From Alphaproteobacteria bacterium (GTDB lineage Bacteria; Pseudomonadota; Alphaproteobacteria; Reyranellales; Reyranellaceae), in assembly GCA_019235415.1 (NCBI GenBank), contig JAFAKN010000300.1, positions 1 to 32,542 of the forward strand: 32,542 nucleotides of DNA. Direction: 5' to 3'. Every line of letters starts with the position of its first letter. Positions within the stretch are counted from its first letter, which is position 1. The notes beneath the pieces are model-generated. The model saw only the letters and a program-made list of their open reading frames with translations. It ran no database searches and was not told the DNA's origin. This document shows positions 1 to 8,265 of the stretch, one piece after another. A program made the translations under genes and the position numbers.

Positions 1-644
1 GCCGCTTCCCCGACCTCAACTTCGCCTTCCTCGAAGGCGGCGTGGGTTGGGGCTGCCAGCTGTTCGCCGACCTCATAGAGCATTGGGAGCGGCGCGGCGC
101 CAAGGGCATCGCCTACATAGATCCCAAGAAGCTCGACCGGAAGCTGCTGCGAAGCCTGGTCGACAAGTACGGCTACGACGACGTCGCGGCCGAGCTCGAC
201 AAGCGCGACGGCTGGCCGATCGCCGAAGAAGACGAGCCGACCGGCGGCGTGCCGGTGCTCGACGACTTCGCGGCCTGCAAGATCAGCCGTAAGCAGGACT
301 GGATCGACCTCTACGCCAAGCCCTACTACTTCGGCTGCGAGGCGGACGACCGCATGAACGTCACGGCGTTCGGCCGGGGCAATCCCTTCGGCGCGCGCAT
401 CAACGCCATCTTCAGCTCCGACATCGGCCAATTCGACGTGCCCAACATGCTGAGCCCGGTGCCGGAGGCCTACGAACTGGTCGAGGACGAGCTGATTACC
501 CCGGCCGACTTCCGCGACTTCACCTTCGCCAACGCCGTGCGCCTGTGGGGCCAGCAGAACCCGCGCTTCTTCGAGGGCACGAGCGTCGCCAAGGCAGCCG
601 CCGCGGAGCTCAACGCCGCGCCGGCCAAGGCTGCGGCGGAGTAG
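1..644 (+). CDS. Amidohydrolase family protein, C-terminal part (5' end outside window)
   Basis: The reading frame is open from the first bases (RFPDLNFAFLEGG...) and ends at TAG 642-644, so the start lies upstream of the window. The segment FPDLNFAFLEGGVGWG followed by a late FSSDIGQFD resembles the C-terminal half of amidohydrolase-2 family (PF04909-like) TIM-barrel hydrolases or decarboxylases. In that family the late SD motif supplies the metal-binding or catalytic Asp. The tail is Ala/Lys-rich and low in complexity. The N-terminal HxH metal motif cannot be seen here, so the substrate is unknown. A 14-bp hairpin follows the stop directly. Family call is fairly secure; specific function is not. 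Confidence 0.75.
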   Translation, partial: RFPDLNFAFLEGGVGWGCQLFADLIEHWERRGAKGIAYIDPKKLDRKLLRSLVDKYGYDDVAAELDKRDGWPIAEEDEPTGGVPVLDDFAACKISRKQDWIDLYAKPYYFGCEADDRMNVTAFGRGNPFGARINAIFSSDIGQFDVPNMLSPVPEAYELVEDELITPADFRDFTFANAVRLWGQQNPRFFEGTSVAKAAAAELNAAPAKAAAE

Positions 645-652
645 CCTCTTCA

Positions 653-683
653 CCTCCCCATCGCGGGCTCCGCGATGGGGAGG
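653..683. repeat. Perfect 14-bp palindromic hairpin between convergent genes
   Basis: Arms 653-666 (CCTCCCCATCGCGG) and 670-683 (CCGCGATGGGGAGG) are perfect inverted copies with a 3-nt loop. The element lies between the amidohydrolase stop (644) and the convergent metallopeptidase stop (689). No T-tract follows on either strand. The same design (CCTCCCC, GC core, 3-nt loop, GGGGAGG) recurs at 19832-19862 and 19944-19974, so this is a solo copy of a dispersed repeat. It may act as a 3'-end stabiliser or a bidirectional terminator. Confidence 0.75.
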
Positions 684-688
684 AGAGC

Positions 689-1450
689 TCAGGCGCCGTA
701 CTGCAGCAGCAGGTCGGCGTTTTGGCGGAGCCAGAGGTGCGGCGGGTCCATCGGGCCCGCCGTCAGCTTGCGGGCCAGCGCCCAGAAGCGCCTGGAGTGG
801 TTGAGATGCACCAGGTGCGCGACCTCGTGCGCCACGAGGTAGTCGACCACCTCGGTTGGCGCGAACACCAGTCGCCAGGAGAAGGTCATGGTGGCGTCGG
901 GCCCGCAGCTGCCCCAGCGGGAGCGGTTATCGCGAATGGTGATGCGCTTGACCCTCCGGTCAACGCTCGCGGCCTTGGCGTGCACCAGCGGTAGAAGCTC
1001 GCGGCGCAGCTCGGCGGTCAGCCAGTCGCGCAGCCGGCGCGGCAGATGTTCCGCCCGACCCGCGACGTGGATCTCGCTGCCTTCGCGCCACACCGTGCCG
1101 CGGGCGTCGGGGCGATGGCGAATGACGTGCGGCTGGCCGAAGTAGGGGACCTCGGCGCCGTCGACGAACGGCCGACGCTCGGGCAGGCGTCTCAGCCGCG
1201 CGGCGATCCAGCCGGCGTGTGCTTGGGCAAAGGCATGCGCCGTGGCGAGCGACAGGCGCATCGGCGAAGTGAGCACGATGCGGCGGCGGCCGGCGTCGAC
1301 CCTGAGCGACACGCGCCGGGCCCGCGCGCTGCGCACGAAGGTGACGGTGAGCGTATCGCCGGCATGAGCAACGCTCAGTTGCTCGGGTTCGAGGTCCGCT
1401 CTAGGCAGGACCAGACGCGACACCAGGCCGGAGAACGCCATGCGGCGCAT
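689..1450 (-). CDS. YgjP/SprT-like zinc metallopeptidase (DUF45, M48-type)
   Basis: The roughly 253-residue protein carries the DUF45/YgjP hallmark NRSRWGSC followed by the zinc motif HEVAHLVHLNHSRRFW (HExxH with a third His further on). This is the C-terminal metallopeptidase-like domain of the YgjP family. The physiological substrate of the family is not settled. The N-terminal half is a basic beta-rich region (ARARRVSLRVDAGRRRIVL). Start: ATG at 1450 (MRRMAFSG) or 1441 (MAFSG); neither has a good Shine-Dalgarno. The open frame continues further upstream but would overlap the divergent aminotransferase. The gene is convergent with the amidohydrolase. Confidence 0.82.
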   Translation of the reverse strand: MRRMAFSGLVSRLVLPRADLEPEQLSVAHAGDTLTVTFVRSARARRVSLRVDAGRRRIVLTSPMRLSLATAHAFAQAHAGWIAARLRRLPERRPFVDGAEVPYFGQPHVIRHRPDARGTVWREGSEIHVAGRAEHLPRRLRDWLTAELRRELLPLVHAKAASVDRRVKRITIRDNRSRWGSCGPDATMTFSWRLVFAPTEVVDYLVAHEVAHLVHLNHSRRFWALARKLTAGPMDPPHLWLRQNADLLLQYGA

Positions 1451-1474
1451 GATACATCGGGAGGCGGTGAGTTG

Positions 1475-2656
1475 ATGCTGGATGTTGAACGGCTGCGCGC
1501 CGAGACGCCGGGCTGCGCGCACGTGCTGGACCTGAACGCGGCAGGATCGGCCCTGCCCAGCCGGCGCACGCTCGACGCGACGCTCGATCACCTGCGCCTC
1601 GAAGCCGAGACCGGCGGCTACGCCGCCGCCGCCGAGGCACATGCCGAGCTGGAAGGATTCTATCCTTCCGTGGCGCGCCTGGTTGGCGCCGAGGCCGACG
1701 AGATCGCCTTCGTCGAGAACGCCACCCGCGCGTGGGACCTCGCCTTCTACTCGCTGGCGTTCAAGCCCGGCGATCGCATCCTGACCTGCGTCAGCGAATA
1801 TTCCTCGAACTACATTTCCTACCTGCAGGTCGCACGAAAGACCGGCGCGGAGATCGTGGTCGTGCCCGACGACAACCACGGCCAGATCGACCTCGGCGCC
1901 CTGGAACGGGCGATCGACGCACGCACCAAGCTGATCTCGATCTCGCACGTGCCGACGCAGGGCGGCCTGGTGCAGCCGGCCGAGGCGGTCGGCCGGATCG
2001 CCAACGCATCAGGCGTCCCCTACCTCTTGGATGCCTGCCAGTCGGTCGGCCAGCTGCCGGTCGATGTCGGCCGCATCGGCTGTGACTTCCTTTCCGTGAC
2101 CGGCCGCAAGTACCTGCGCGGCCCGCGCGGCACCGGCTTCCTCTACGCCCGGCGGGCCACCACCCAGCACATCGAGCCGATCTTCCTCGACAACCACGCC
2201 GCCAAGTGGACCGGCGACAACGAATACACCGTGCGCGCCGACGCCCGCCGCTTCGAGAACTGGGAGCGGTACTTCGCCGGCGTGATCGGCCTGAAGGCGG
2301 CCGTCGACCAGGCGAACGAGCTCGGCATGGAGGCGATCTGGCTTCGGCTGCGCGAGCTCGCGGACGGGCTGCGCGCTCGTCTCGCCGACCTGAGGCGCGT
2401 GACCCTCACCGACCTCGGCGAGGTCAAGGGCGCCATCGTCACCTTCGCCGTGGCGGACGCCGATCATGTCGCTCTGCGCGACGCGCTGCGCCGGCAGGCG
2501 ATCAACGTCACGGTCTCCACCCAGTTTTCGTCCCGCCTCGACTTGAAAGGTCGTGGCTTGCTGAACGTGATGCGCGCCTCGGTGCACATCTACAACACCG
2601 AGGAGGAGCTCGACCGCTTCGTGGCGGCCCTTGCCGCGACAGTCGGAAGTCCATGA
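1475..2656 (+). CDS. PLP-dependent class V aminotransferase
   Basis: This 393-residue protein has the fold-type I class V pattern. YLLDACQSVGQ gives the PLP-ring Asp, and SVTGRKYLRGPRGTGFLY gives the Schiff-base Lys (K212). The family includes cysteine desulfurases, isopenicillin-N epimerase-like enzymes and small-molecule aminotransferases. I see no catalytic Cys loop of IscS/SufS type, so sulfur transfer is not argued. Start ATG 1475 is chosen because GGGAGG lies about 8 nt upstream. The stop overlaps the ATG of the following methyltransferase (ATGA at 2653-2656), which indicates translational coupling. Substrate unknown. Confidence 0.85.
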   Translation: MLDVERLRAETPGCAHVLDLNAAGSALPSRRTLDATLDHLRLEAETGGYAAAAEAHAELEGFYPSVARLVGAEADEIAFVENATRAWDLAFYSLAFKPGDRILTCVSEYSSNYISYLQVARKTGAEIVVVPDDNHGQIDLGALERAIDARTKLISISHVPTQGGLVQPAEAVGRIANASGVPYLLDACQSVGQLPVDVGRIGCDFLSVTGRKYLRGPRGTGFLYARRATTQHIEPIFLDNHAAKWTGDNEYTVRADARRFENWERYFAGVIGLKAAVDQANELGMEAIWLRLRELADGLRARLADLRRVTLTDLGEVKGAIVTFAVADADHVALRDALRRQAINVTVSTQFSSRLDLKGRGLLNVMRASVHIYNTEEELDRFVAALAATVGSP

Positions 2657-3042
2657 CCATCGATTTCCACGCCGAAGCCAATCGCAGCACCTACACCGGC
2701 CGTCGCGCCGACCCCGGCTGGGCCGAGGCCATGCGCGGGATCGTCGAACCGAGCGCCAAGTCGGTGGCCGACATCGGCTGCGGCGGCGGCATCTATTCGC
2801 GGGCGTGGCGCGCGCTGGGCGCAGCCTCCGTCGTCGGCGTCGACTTCTCGGCGGCGATGGTCGACGCCGCGCGCGAGCAGGCGGTGGGCGATGCGCAGCT
2901 CTCCTTCGGGCAGGGCGACGCCGCCGCGACCGGCTTGCCCTCCACCAGCGCCGACATCGTCTTTGCCCGCGCGCTGGTCCATCACCTCAGCGACTACGGG
3001 CCTCCACTTCGCGCTTCGCGCTCCGGTCGGGATGACGAATAG
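2653..3042 (+). pseudogene. Class I SAM methyltransferase, C-terminally truncated at a repeat
   Basis: The 129-residue frame contains SAM-methyltransferase motif I (VADIGCGGGIYSR), the acidic motif II (VVGVDFSAAMVDAA) and the stretch GDAAATGLPSTSADIVFARALVHHLSD. Family members normally run about 200-260 residues and continue with a strand-helix region after HHLSD. Here the frame instead runs into GPPLRASRSGRDDE and stops. The last ~40 bases (from about 2998) resemble the end of a dispersed repeat (see 2998-3036). The lost C-terminal half should hold the rest of the Rossmann sheet and the substrate-binding strands, so the product is probably inactive. It overlaps the aminotransferase stop by 4 nt and abuts the convergent msrA stop with no gap. 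Confidence 0.7.
2998..3036. repeat. Possible half-copy of the GGGATGAC repeat
   Basis: The segment ends in CGCGCTCCGGTCGGGATGAC. This resembles the right arm of the palindromes at 14990-15015 and 19334-19362, which end in CGCTCGGGATGACAG. The similarity is partial (an extra CCGGT inside), and no matching left arm is seen. It sits exactly where methyltransferase homology is lost. Confidence 0.4.
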
Positions 3043-3708
3043 TTACTCCGCCGCCTGGACTCCCAGACCGATCGGGCAGCTCACGCCGGTGCCGCCGAGG
3101 CCGCAGTAGCCGCTCGGGTTCTTCGCCAGGTACTGCTGGTGATAGTCCTCGGCGTAGTAGAACGGTGGCGCGTCGAGGATCTCGGTGGTGATCTTGCCCA
3201 TGCCGTGCTTGGCGAGCTCGCGCTGGAAAAGGTCGCGCGATTCCTCGGCCTTCCTCTTCTGGTCGGCCGAGAAGGCGTAGATGCCGGAGCGGTATTGCGT
3301 GCCGACGTCGTTGCCCTGGCGCATGCCCTGGGTCGGATCGTGGTTCTCCCAGAAGACGCGCAGGATCGCCTCGTACGAGGTCTTGGTCGGGTCGAACCAC
3401 ACCATCACCACCTCGTTGTGGCCGGTGTGGCCCGAGCAGACCTCCTCGTAGGTCGGGTTGGGCGTCAAGCCCGCGGCATAGCCGACCGCGGTGGCATAGA
3501 CGCCCGGCGCCTCCCAGAACTTGCGCTCGGCGCCCCAGAAGCAGCCCATGCCGAACATCGCCTGCTCGAGGCCGGCCGGGAACGGCGGCTGGATGCGATG
3601 GCCGTTCACGAAGTGCGTGCTGGGCACCGTGAACGCGAGCGCGGGCCTGCCCGGCAGGGCGCGGTCGGCGGTCGGCATCTCGATCTTCTTGCGCAGCATT
3701 TGCCACAT
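3043..3708 (-). CDS. msrA: Peptide-methionine (S)-S-oxide reductase MsrA
   Basis: MsrA reduces methionine-S-sulfoxide in oxidised proteins using a catalytic Cys and then thiol or thioredoxin recycling. The 221-residue protein has the signature [10 protein letters not shown] with catalytic C56. The downstream motifs are [44 protein letters not shown] and a C-terminal [15 protein letters not shown] with resolving Cys 202 and 211. A roughly 45-residue N-terminal arm before the domain matches the longer E. coli-type MsrA. Start ATG 3708 has AGGAGT 6-7 nt upstream. No signal peptide is visible, so it is cytosolic. It is divergent from the MAPEG gene and probably monocistronic. Confidence 0.95.
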   Translation of the reverse strand: MWQMLRKKIEMPTADRALPGRPALAFTVPSTHFVNGHRIQPPFPAGLEQAMFGMGCFWGAERKFWEAPGVYATAVGYAAGLTPNPTYEEVCSGHTGHNEVVMVWFDPTKTSYEAILRVFWENHDPTQGMRQGNDVGTQYRSGIYAFSADQKRKAEESRDLFQRELAKHGMGKITTEILDAPPFYYAEDYHQQYLAKNPSGYCGLGGTGVSCPIGLGVQAAE

Positions 3709-3796
3709 GGCCCGACTCCTGTTGCTGTCTCCCGTTGCTTTCGCGCAGCGCCAATATGGCCATACAATGCGCGGGAATCGAGGGGGAGGGTCTCGA

Positions 3797-4183
3797 ATGC
3801 CGGTCTTTTTCGTGTGTGCGGGCCTGATCGGGCTGCTCGCCGCGTTGCTGTCGATCTACGTCGGTCGGGTGCGCACCCGCAAAAAGATCAACCTGGGCGA
3901 CGGCGGCGATCCCGAGATGATCGCCGCCATCCGCGCCCACGCCAACCTGATAGAGAACGCGCCGCTCGGCCTGTTGCTGATCTACGCCGCCGCCGACTTC
4001 CATGGCTTCTGGATGACCGCGAGCCTTTCCGTCGTGCTGCTGCTGGCGCGCTTCCTCCATGCCGGCGGGATGCTGGGCGTGGTGCGCAACGGCCGCGTCA
4101 TTGGCGCCGTCGGCACCGTCGCGGTCCTGGTCGTGGTCTCGATCTCGCTCGTCATCTCCGGCCTGCACCTCCGACAGTACTGA
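3797..4183 (+). CDS. MAPEG family membrane protein
   Basis: This 128-residue protein has about four hydrophobic segments. It carries the MAPEG signature [17 protein letters not shown], in which the conserved R, H, N and E-N-x-P occur in the first loop and second helix. Eukaryotic MAPEG proteins handle glutathione- and lipid-linked substrates. Bacterial members of this short type (inner membrane) mostly lack an assigned substrate. Start ATG 3797 has a strong purine-rich SD (GGGGGAGGG) 5-7 nt upstream. A TACAAT -10-like box at 3763-3768 lies in the msrA/MAPEG divergent gap, but I cannot place a convincing -35. The next gene follows after 28 nt. Confidence 0.85.
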   Translation: MPVFFVCAGLIGLLAALLSIYVGRVRTRKKINLGDGGDPEMIAAIRAHANLIENAPLGLLLIYAAADFHGFWMTASLSVVLLLARFLHAGGMLGVVRNGRVIGAVGTVAVLVVVSISLVISGLHLRQY

Positions 4184-4211
4184 CGGAGACAGCCAGCGGG
4201 GACGCCACGCG

Positions 4212-5078
4212 ATGCTCGGGACGCTGCGCCAAATTGCGTACTCCGCGACCTGGGGCTTCTTCGTCAATCGCCTGTCGACCTCGGCCGCCGCGATGGCCTT
4301 CTACACCATGTTCGCGCTCGGCCCGATCATGATCTTCAGCATCGCCATCGCCGAGCCTTTCGTCGGCCGGATCATGGCCCAGCAGGCGGTGTTCGACGCG
4401 CTGAGCACGGTGCTCGCCCCGGACCAGCTGCAGAGCATCCGGCGCTTCGCCTCGGAGGATCTGTTCAGGGGGGGCGGCATCGCCGCCATCATCGGCGTGA
4501 TCGTCCTGCTCTATTCCGGCACGCGCGTCTTCGTCGAGCTCGAGGAGGGGATCAACGCCATCTGGGGCCAGCACGGCCACCAGATCCATCCCGTGCTGGC
4601 CGGCCTGAAATCGCGGCTGCTGGCGCTGCTGCTGATGGTCGTGCTGGGCGTGCTGCTGATCGCCGTCATCATGGCCAGCGTGATCATCTCGGCCTACGCG
4701 AGCGCCTTGGAGGCTTTCCCCGTGCTGGGCGACTGGATCGGACCGGCGATCTCGACGTCGGTGCACTATAGCCTGCTTTCGGGGTTCTTCACGCTGGTCT
4801 ACAAGTGGCTGCCAAACGGCAGCGTGCCGTGGCGCTACGCGCTGATCGGCGGCGCGGTGAATGCCATCCTGTTCGCCATCGCCAATCGGGCGCTGGTCTA
4901 CTACTTCGAGATGACCAAGCTCACCTCGGCGTTCGGCGCCACCGCCGGCTTCGCCGCCGTCATGGTGTGGATGTACTGGACGTCGCTCAGCATCCTGGTC
5001 GGCGCGCAGATCGGCCGCTCGGCGCGCGACGTGCTGGTCGAGGACCGCCGCCGCCCGATGATGGAGGGGGATCTGTAG
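4212..5078 (+). CDS. YihY/BrkB family inner-membrane protein
   Basis: This 288-residue polytopic protein has the family features. The N-terminus includes STSAAAMAFYTMFALGPIMIF. A GTRVFVELEEGINAIWG segment matches the conserved 'LxxxLNxIW' region. Late motifs include YKWLPNGSVPWRYALIGGAVNAILF and TSAFGATAGFAAVMVWMYWTSLSILVGA. About six transmembrane helices are expected. The family was once called RNase BN in error; its molecular role is unknown. Start ATG 4212 was chosen because homology begins at once (MLGTLRQ). It may be co-transcribed with the MAPEG gene and ends 6 nt before the convergent dehydrogenase stop. Confidence 0.88.
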   Translation: MLGTLRQIAYSATWGFFVNRLSTSAAAMAFYTMFALGPIMIFSIAIAEPFVGRIMAQQAVFDALSTVLAPDQLQSIRRFASEDLFRGGGIAAIIGVIVLLYSGTRVFVELEEGINAIWGQHGHQIHPVLAGLKSRLLALLLMVVLGVLLIAVIMASVIISAYASALEAFPVLGDWIGPAISTSVHYSLLSGFFTLVYKWLPNGSVPWRYALIGGAVNAILFAIANRALVYYFEMTKLTSAFGATAGFAAVMVWMYWTSLSILVGAQIGRSARDVLVEDRRRPMMEGDL

Positions 5079-5084
5079 CCGGGA

Positions 5085-6080
5085 CTAAAACATCGTGGCC
5101 AGGACGCGGTCGGGCGGCTTGTGGCCGTCGGCGAAGGTCTTGATGTTGATCAGCACCTTCTCGCCCATCTCGATGCGGCCTTCGAGGGTCGCCGAGCCCA
5201 TGTGCGGCAGCAGGACCACATTGTCGAGCTCGAGCAGCTTGGGATTGATCTGCGGCTCGTGCTCGTAGACGTCGAGGCCGGCGCCGGCCAGCTCGCCCGC
5301 CTTCAGCATGCGCACCAGCGCGTTCTCGTCGATGACCTCGCCGCGCGCGGTGTTGACGATGATCGCCTTGGGCTTCATCAGCTTCAGCCGGCGTGCCGAC
5401 AGCAGATGAAAGGTCGCCGGCGTGTGCGGGCAGTTGACCGACACGATGTCCATGCGCGCCAGCATCTGGTCGAGGCTTTCCCAATAGGTCGCTTCCAGCT
5501 CGCGCTCGATGTCGGGATGCAGCCGCTTGCGGTTGTGGTAGTGGATGGCGAGGCCGAAGCCGCGGGCGCGGCGGGCGACCGCCTGGCCGATGCGGCCCAT
5601 GCCGACGATGCCCATGCGCTTGCCCAGCAGGCGTGCCCCGAGCATGGCGGTCGGGCTCCAGCCGGTCCACTTGCCGTCGCGCACGATGCGCTCGCCTTCG
5701 CCCATGCGCCGCGCCGCGGCCAGCACCAGCGCCATCGTCATGTCGGCGGTGTCCTCGGTCAACACGCCGGGCGTGTTGGTGACGGTGATGCCGCGCTGGC
5801 GCGCCGTGTCGAGATCGATGTGATCGACGCCCGTTCCGAACGAGGCGATCAGCTTCAGTCGCGGACCGGCTTGCGACAGCACGCGGCTGTCGATGCGATC
5901 GGTCACGGTCGGCACCAGCACGTCGGCCGACCTTACCGCTTCGACCAGCTCGGGCGACGTCATCGGCTTGTCGTCCGCATTGAGGCGGGTGTCGAACAGC
6001 TCCATCAACCGGGTCTCGATGGCATCCGGCAGCTTCCGGGTGACGATCACCAGCGGCTTCTTCTTGGCGGGGGAAGGCAT
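5085..6080 (-). CDS. D-2-hydroxyacid dehydrogenase (glyoxylate/hydroxypyruvate reductase type)
   Basis: This 331-residue cytosolic NAD(P)H-dependent oxidoreductase probably reduces glyoxylate, hydroxypyruvate or related 2-oxoacids. The dinucleotide motif is GMGRIG (160-165). The catalytic triad is R246 (NTARGEVID), E275 (YEHEP) and H293 (LLPHMGSAT). FGTGVDHIDL is the conserved substrate-side loop. H and R in YHNRKR (180s), where NAD-specific enzymes have an acidic residue, suggest NADPH preference. Start ATG 6080 (MPSPAKKKPL) was chosen by family length; an in-frame start at 6191 would add 37 atypical residues. No clear Shine-Dalgarno is seen. Exact substrate not determined. Confidence 0.88.
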   Translation of the reverse strand: MPSPAKKKPLVIVTRKLPDAIETRLMELFDTRLNADDKPMTSPELVEAVRSADVLVPTVTDRIDSRVLSQAGPRLKLIASFGTGVDHIDLDTARQRGITVTNTPGVLTEDTADMTMALVLAAARRMGEGERIVRDGKWTGWSPTAMLGARLLGKRMGIVGMGRIGQAVARRARGFGLAIHYHNRKRLHPDIERELEATYWESLDQMLARMDIVSVNCPHTPATFHLLSARRLKLMKPKAIIVNTARGEVIDENALVRMLKAGELAGAGLDVYEHEPQINPKLLELDNVVLLPHMGSATLEGRIEMGEKVLINIKTFADGHKPPDRVLATMF

Positions 6081-6238
6081 GTGCGATCGGGCTACCGGGC
6101 TGGCACGGGGGATGTGCCCGATTAGCAATTCCCCGCGCGCCTTGTCCAGCAACCGCCCGGAACCGGCACGAAGCCCGAAAAGCGCGTGCAATCAAGAGTT
6201 TGTCGATCAGATCATACAATTGGGGTATACAAGCCTGG

Positions 6239-6784
6239 ATGGGAATTCGGCCGTCCCTCCTGGTTTCGCTCAGCGTGCTTGTCTTGACGGTCGTTTGCCT
6301 GCCGCTTTCCCTGGCGGCGCAGAACAGCGCCTGGGCGGGCGACAAGTCGACCGCCAACCAGCGCAAGGGCTCCGGGCTGCCGATCCCACGGTTTGCCTCG
6401 CTGCGGTCGGATGAGGTCAACGTCCGCACCGGCCCAGGCTCGCGCTATCCCATCGACTGGGTGTTCAAGCGCAAGGGCATGCCGGTCGAGATCGTCGCCG
6501 AGTTCGAGAACTGGCGAAAAATCCGCGACTGGCAAGGCGCCAGCGGCTGGGTGCATCAGAGCCTGCTGACCGGCAAGCGCAGCTTCATCATCCCCGGCAA
6601 GGCCGCCAGCGTGCACAAAACACCGGCCACGTCGGCCGAGGTCGTCGCCAAGCTCGAACCGGAGGTGATGGGCGAAATCCGCTCCTGTGCCGGCGATTGG
6701 TGCCGGGTGCGTGTGCCCAGCGTCAGCGGCTGGATCGAGCGCACCAGCCTGTGGGGCGTCTATAAGTCCGAGCCAATCAACTAG
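6239..6784 (+). CDS. Exported protein with two bacterial SH3-like domains
   Basis: The 181-residue product begins with a hydrophobic signal peptide (roughly 1-33: SLLVSLSVLVLTVVCLPLSLA, then AQNSAWAG). It is followed by two SH3b repeats of the DUF1058/SH3_4 type. Repeat 1 is VNVRTGPGSRYPIDWVF...WRKIRDWQGASGWVH (about 59-105). Repeat 2 runs about 118-172 with W-x-R-V...GWIERT. Two Cys (150, 155) in repeat 2 could form a disulfide. Such domains usually bind peptidoglycan or sit on envelope proteins; the ligand here is unknown. ATG 6239 is chosen over the TTG at 6200 because the signal peptide then starts normally. A TACAAT box lies at 6215-6220. Monocistronic. Confidence 0.85.
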   Translation: MGIRPSLLVSLSVLVLTVVCLPLSLAAQNSAWAGDKSTANQRKGSGLPIPRFASLRSDEVNVRTGPGSRYPIDWVFKRKGMPVEIVAEFENWRKIRDWQGASGWVHQSLLTGKRSFIIPGKAASVHKTPATSAEVVAKLEPEVMGEIRSCAGDWCRVRVPSVSGWIERTSLWGVYKSEPIN

Positions 6785-6971
6785 CGCCCCTTCGCTTTTT
6801 TCGCCTGCGCCAAGGCTTCGGCGGACCGGGGCTGCGACGCTCCGTGCCGAGTGCAGGAGGGCAGAGCTTTCGGGGGCCTGTGTCGATCGTGTCACTTGCC
6901 CCCCTCCGAAGCTGTTTTGCAGCGAAGGATGGCTAGCGGCTCTGCGTTGCGGGCCGTAAAACAGGGCTATC

Positions 6972-8222
6972 GTGGCCCATGACCTGAGCCTGACTTCGAC
7001 GCGCTACGACCACATGTCGCCGGTGGCCCTAGGGCTGGCCGCGTTGCTGCATGCCGCAGTCGCGTTGGCGCTGCTCGCCACCCCCTTCCGCGAGGCGCAG
7101 TCCAGCGTGGACGCCATCGAGATCACGATGGAGCAGGAGCCGTCGCCGCCGCAGCCGCCACCGCCGGTCGAGCCGCCGCAGCCGAAGGCGCCAGAGCCGC
7201 CACAAGTCGCGGCGGCCCCGCCGCCTCCGCCGCCACCCCCACAGCCACAGCCGCAGCAGCCGCCTCCGCAGCAGGCGAAACCACTGCCGGATTCGATGAC
7301 GAAGGGTACGACGCTCGACCCGCGCGCCCTTGCGCGCAAGGCCGGCGCCGCCGAGCCGGAGCCGACAAGCCAGGCTCCCAAGGGACAGGATCCCTCGCAG
7401 ACGCAGGAGGCCAAGGAGGAACCCAAGCCGGAACCGCCCAAGGAGGTCGTCAAGCCGGAACCGCCGAAAGAGGTCGCGAAACCAGAGCCGACAAAAGAGG
7501 TCGTCAAGGCCGACCCGCCGCAAGACGCGGCCAAGCCGGAACCCACGCCGGAGACGGTGAAACCCGAGCCCGTGCAGGAGCAGCAGGTGGCTGCGTTGGC
7601 ACCACTGCCGCCCGCACCGCCACCGCCGAAGCTCGAAGACGTTCTGCCACCGCTCGAGGCTCCTCCGCCGCCGGTCACCGCGCGCGACATTCCGGCCCTC
7701 CCGCCGCCGCCGCCTCCGCCGCCACCCAAAGCGGCCCCTCAGCTGGCCGCACCCAAGCCGCAAGCACCACCGCCCCCCGCCCCGCACGTCCAGCCGCCGC
7801 AGCAACACCAGCTCGCGCCGTCGCCGCTCGACCGACCGACGCAGCCGCAACAACCGGGCCCCGGCGACTCGCGGCAGGCCTCGCGCGCGCCGTCGTCGCC
7901 CTTCGTCAACCCGGCCGACACCTACGGGCAGCAAAAGGTCGTCGAGAGCTACCAGGCGCTGATCATGCGGCAGGTCCAGCAACGCGCCATCTATTCCCGC
8001 GCAACGAGCGAGGAAGGACAGGTTGTCGTGCTCGTGACCGTCTCGCGCGACGGCCGTTTGCTCGACGCCAGGGTCAACCGCTCGAGCGGCTATAGCAATC
8101 TGGACACCGCGGCGCTGGAAGCCCTGCGGCAATCTGCACCCTATCCGCCCTTGCCGAGCGACATTCCCGGCGGCCAGCACACTTTCATCGTGCCCATGAA
8201 CTACCGGCGGCGCGACGGGTAG
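6972..8222 (+). CDS. TonB-like energy transducer, long Pro-rich
   Basis: The 416-residue protein has TonB architecture. One N-terminal membrane anchor (about 15-36) is followed by a very long periplasmic Pro/Lys/Glu-rich spacer (about 55-310) with KPEPPKEV repeats. A C-terminal TonB_C domain covers about 325-416 (QVVVLVTVSRDGRLLDARVNRSSG...LDTAALEALRQSAPYPPLP). TonB couples the inner-membrane proton gradient, via ExbB/ExbD, to outer-membrane receptors. No exbB, exbD or receptor gene is in the window. Start GTG 6972 is preferred: TAAAACAGGG plus a 5-nt gap precedes it, the identical arrangement to the next gene. ATG 7014 is the alternative. Confidence 0.85.
   Translation: MAHDLSLTSTRYDHMSPVALGLAALLHAAVALALLATPFREAQSSVDAIEITMEQEPSPPQPPPPVEPPQPKAPEPPQVAAAPPPPPPPPQPQPQQPPPQQAKPLPDSMTKGTTLDPRALARKAGAAEPEPTSQAPKGQDPSQTQEAKEEPKPEPPKEVVKPEPPKEVAKPEPTKEVVKADPPQDAAKPEPTPETVKPEPVQEQQVAALAPLPPAPPPPKLEDVLPPLEAPPPPVTARDIPALPPPPPPPPPKAAPQLAAPKPQAPPPPAPHVQPPQQHQLAPSPLDRPTQPQQPGPGDSRQASRAPSSPFVNPADTYGQQKVVESYQALIMRQVQQRAIYSRATSEEGQVVVLVTVSRDGRLLDARVNRSSGYSNLDTAALEALRQSAPYPPLPSDIPGGQHTFIVPMNYRRRDG
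7424..7580 (+). repeat. KPEP/KEV-type repeat in TonB spacer
   Basis: About six degenerate 8-10-residue units (KPEPPKEV, KPEPPKEVA, KPEPTKEVV, KADPPQDAA, KPEPTPETV, KPEPVQEQ) make up the charged part of the periplasmic spacer. At DNA level the units are imperfect 24-30 bp tandem copies. Length variation by slippage would change the periplasmic reach. Boundaries are approximate. Confidence 0.65.
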
Positions 8223-8265
8223 CGGGGTGGCCCACCGGCCGCCGCGCTTCTAAAACAGGGGGGCC

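Noticed and set aside
1475..2656. Cysteine desulfurase (IscS/SufS) identity for the class V aminotransferase
   Set aside because: No catalytic Cys loop visible and no isc/suf neighbours.
7004..7729. Gly/Ser-rich frame antisense to the first tonB-like gene
   Set aside because: It is the complement of Pro-rich codons (CCG/CGG); no start signal or family.
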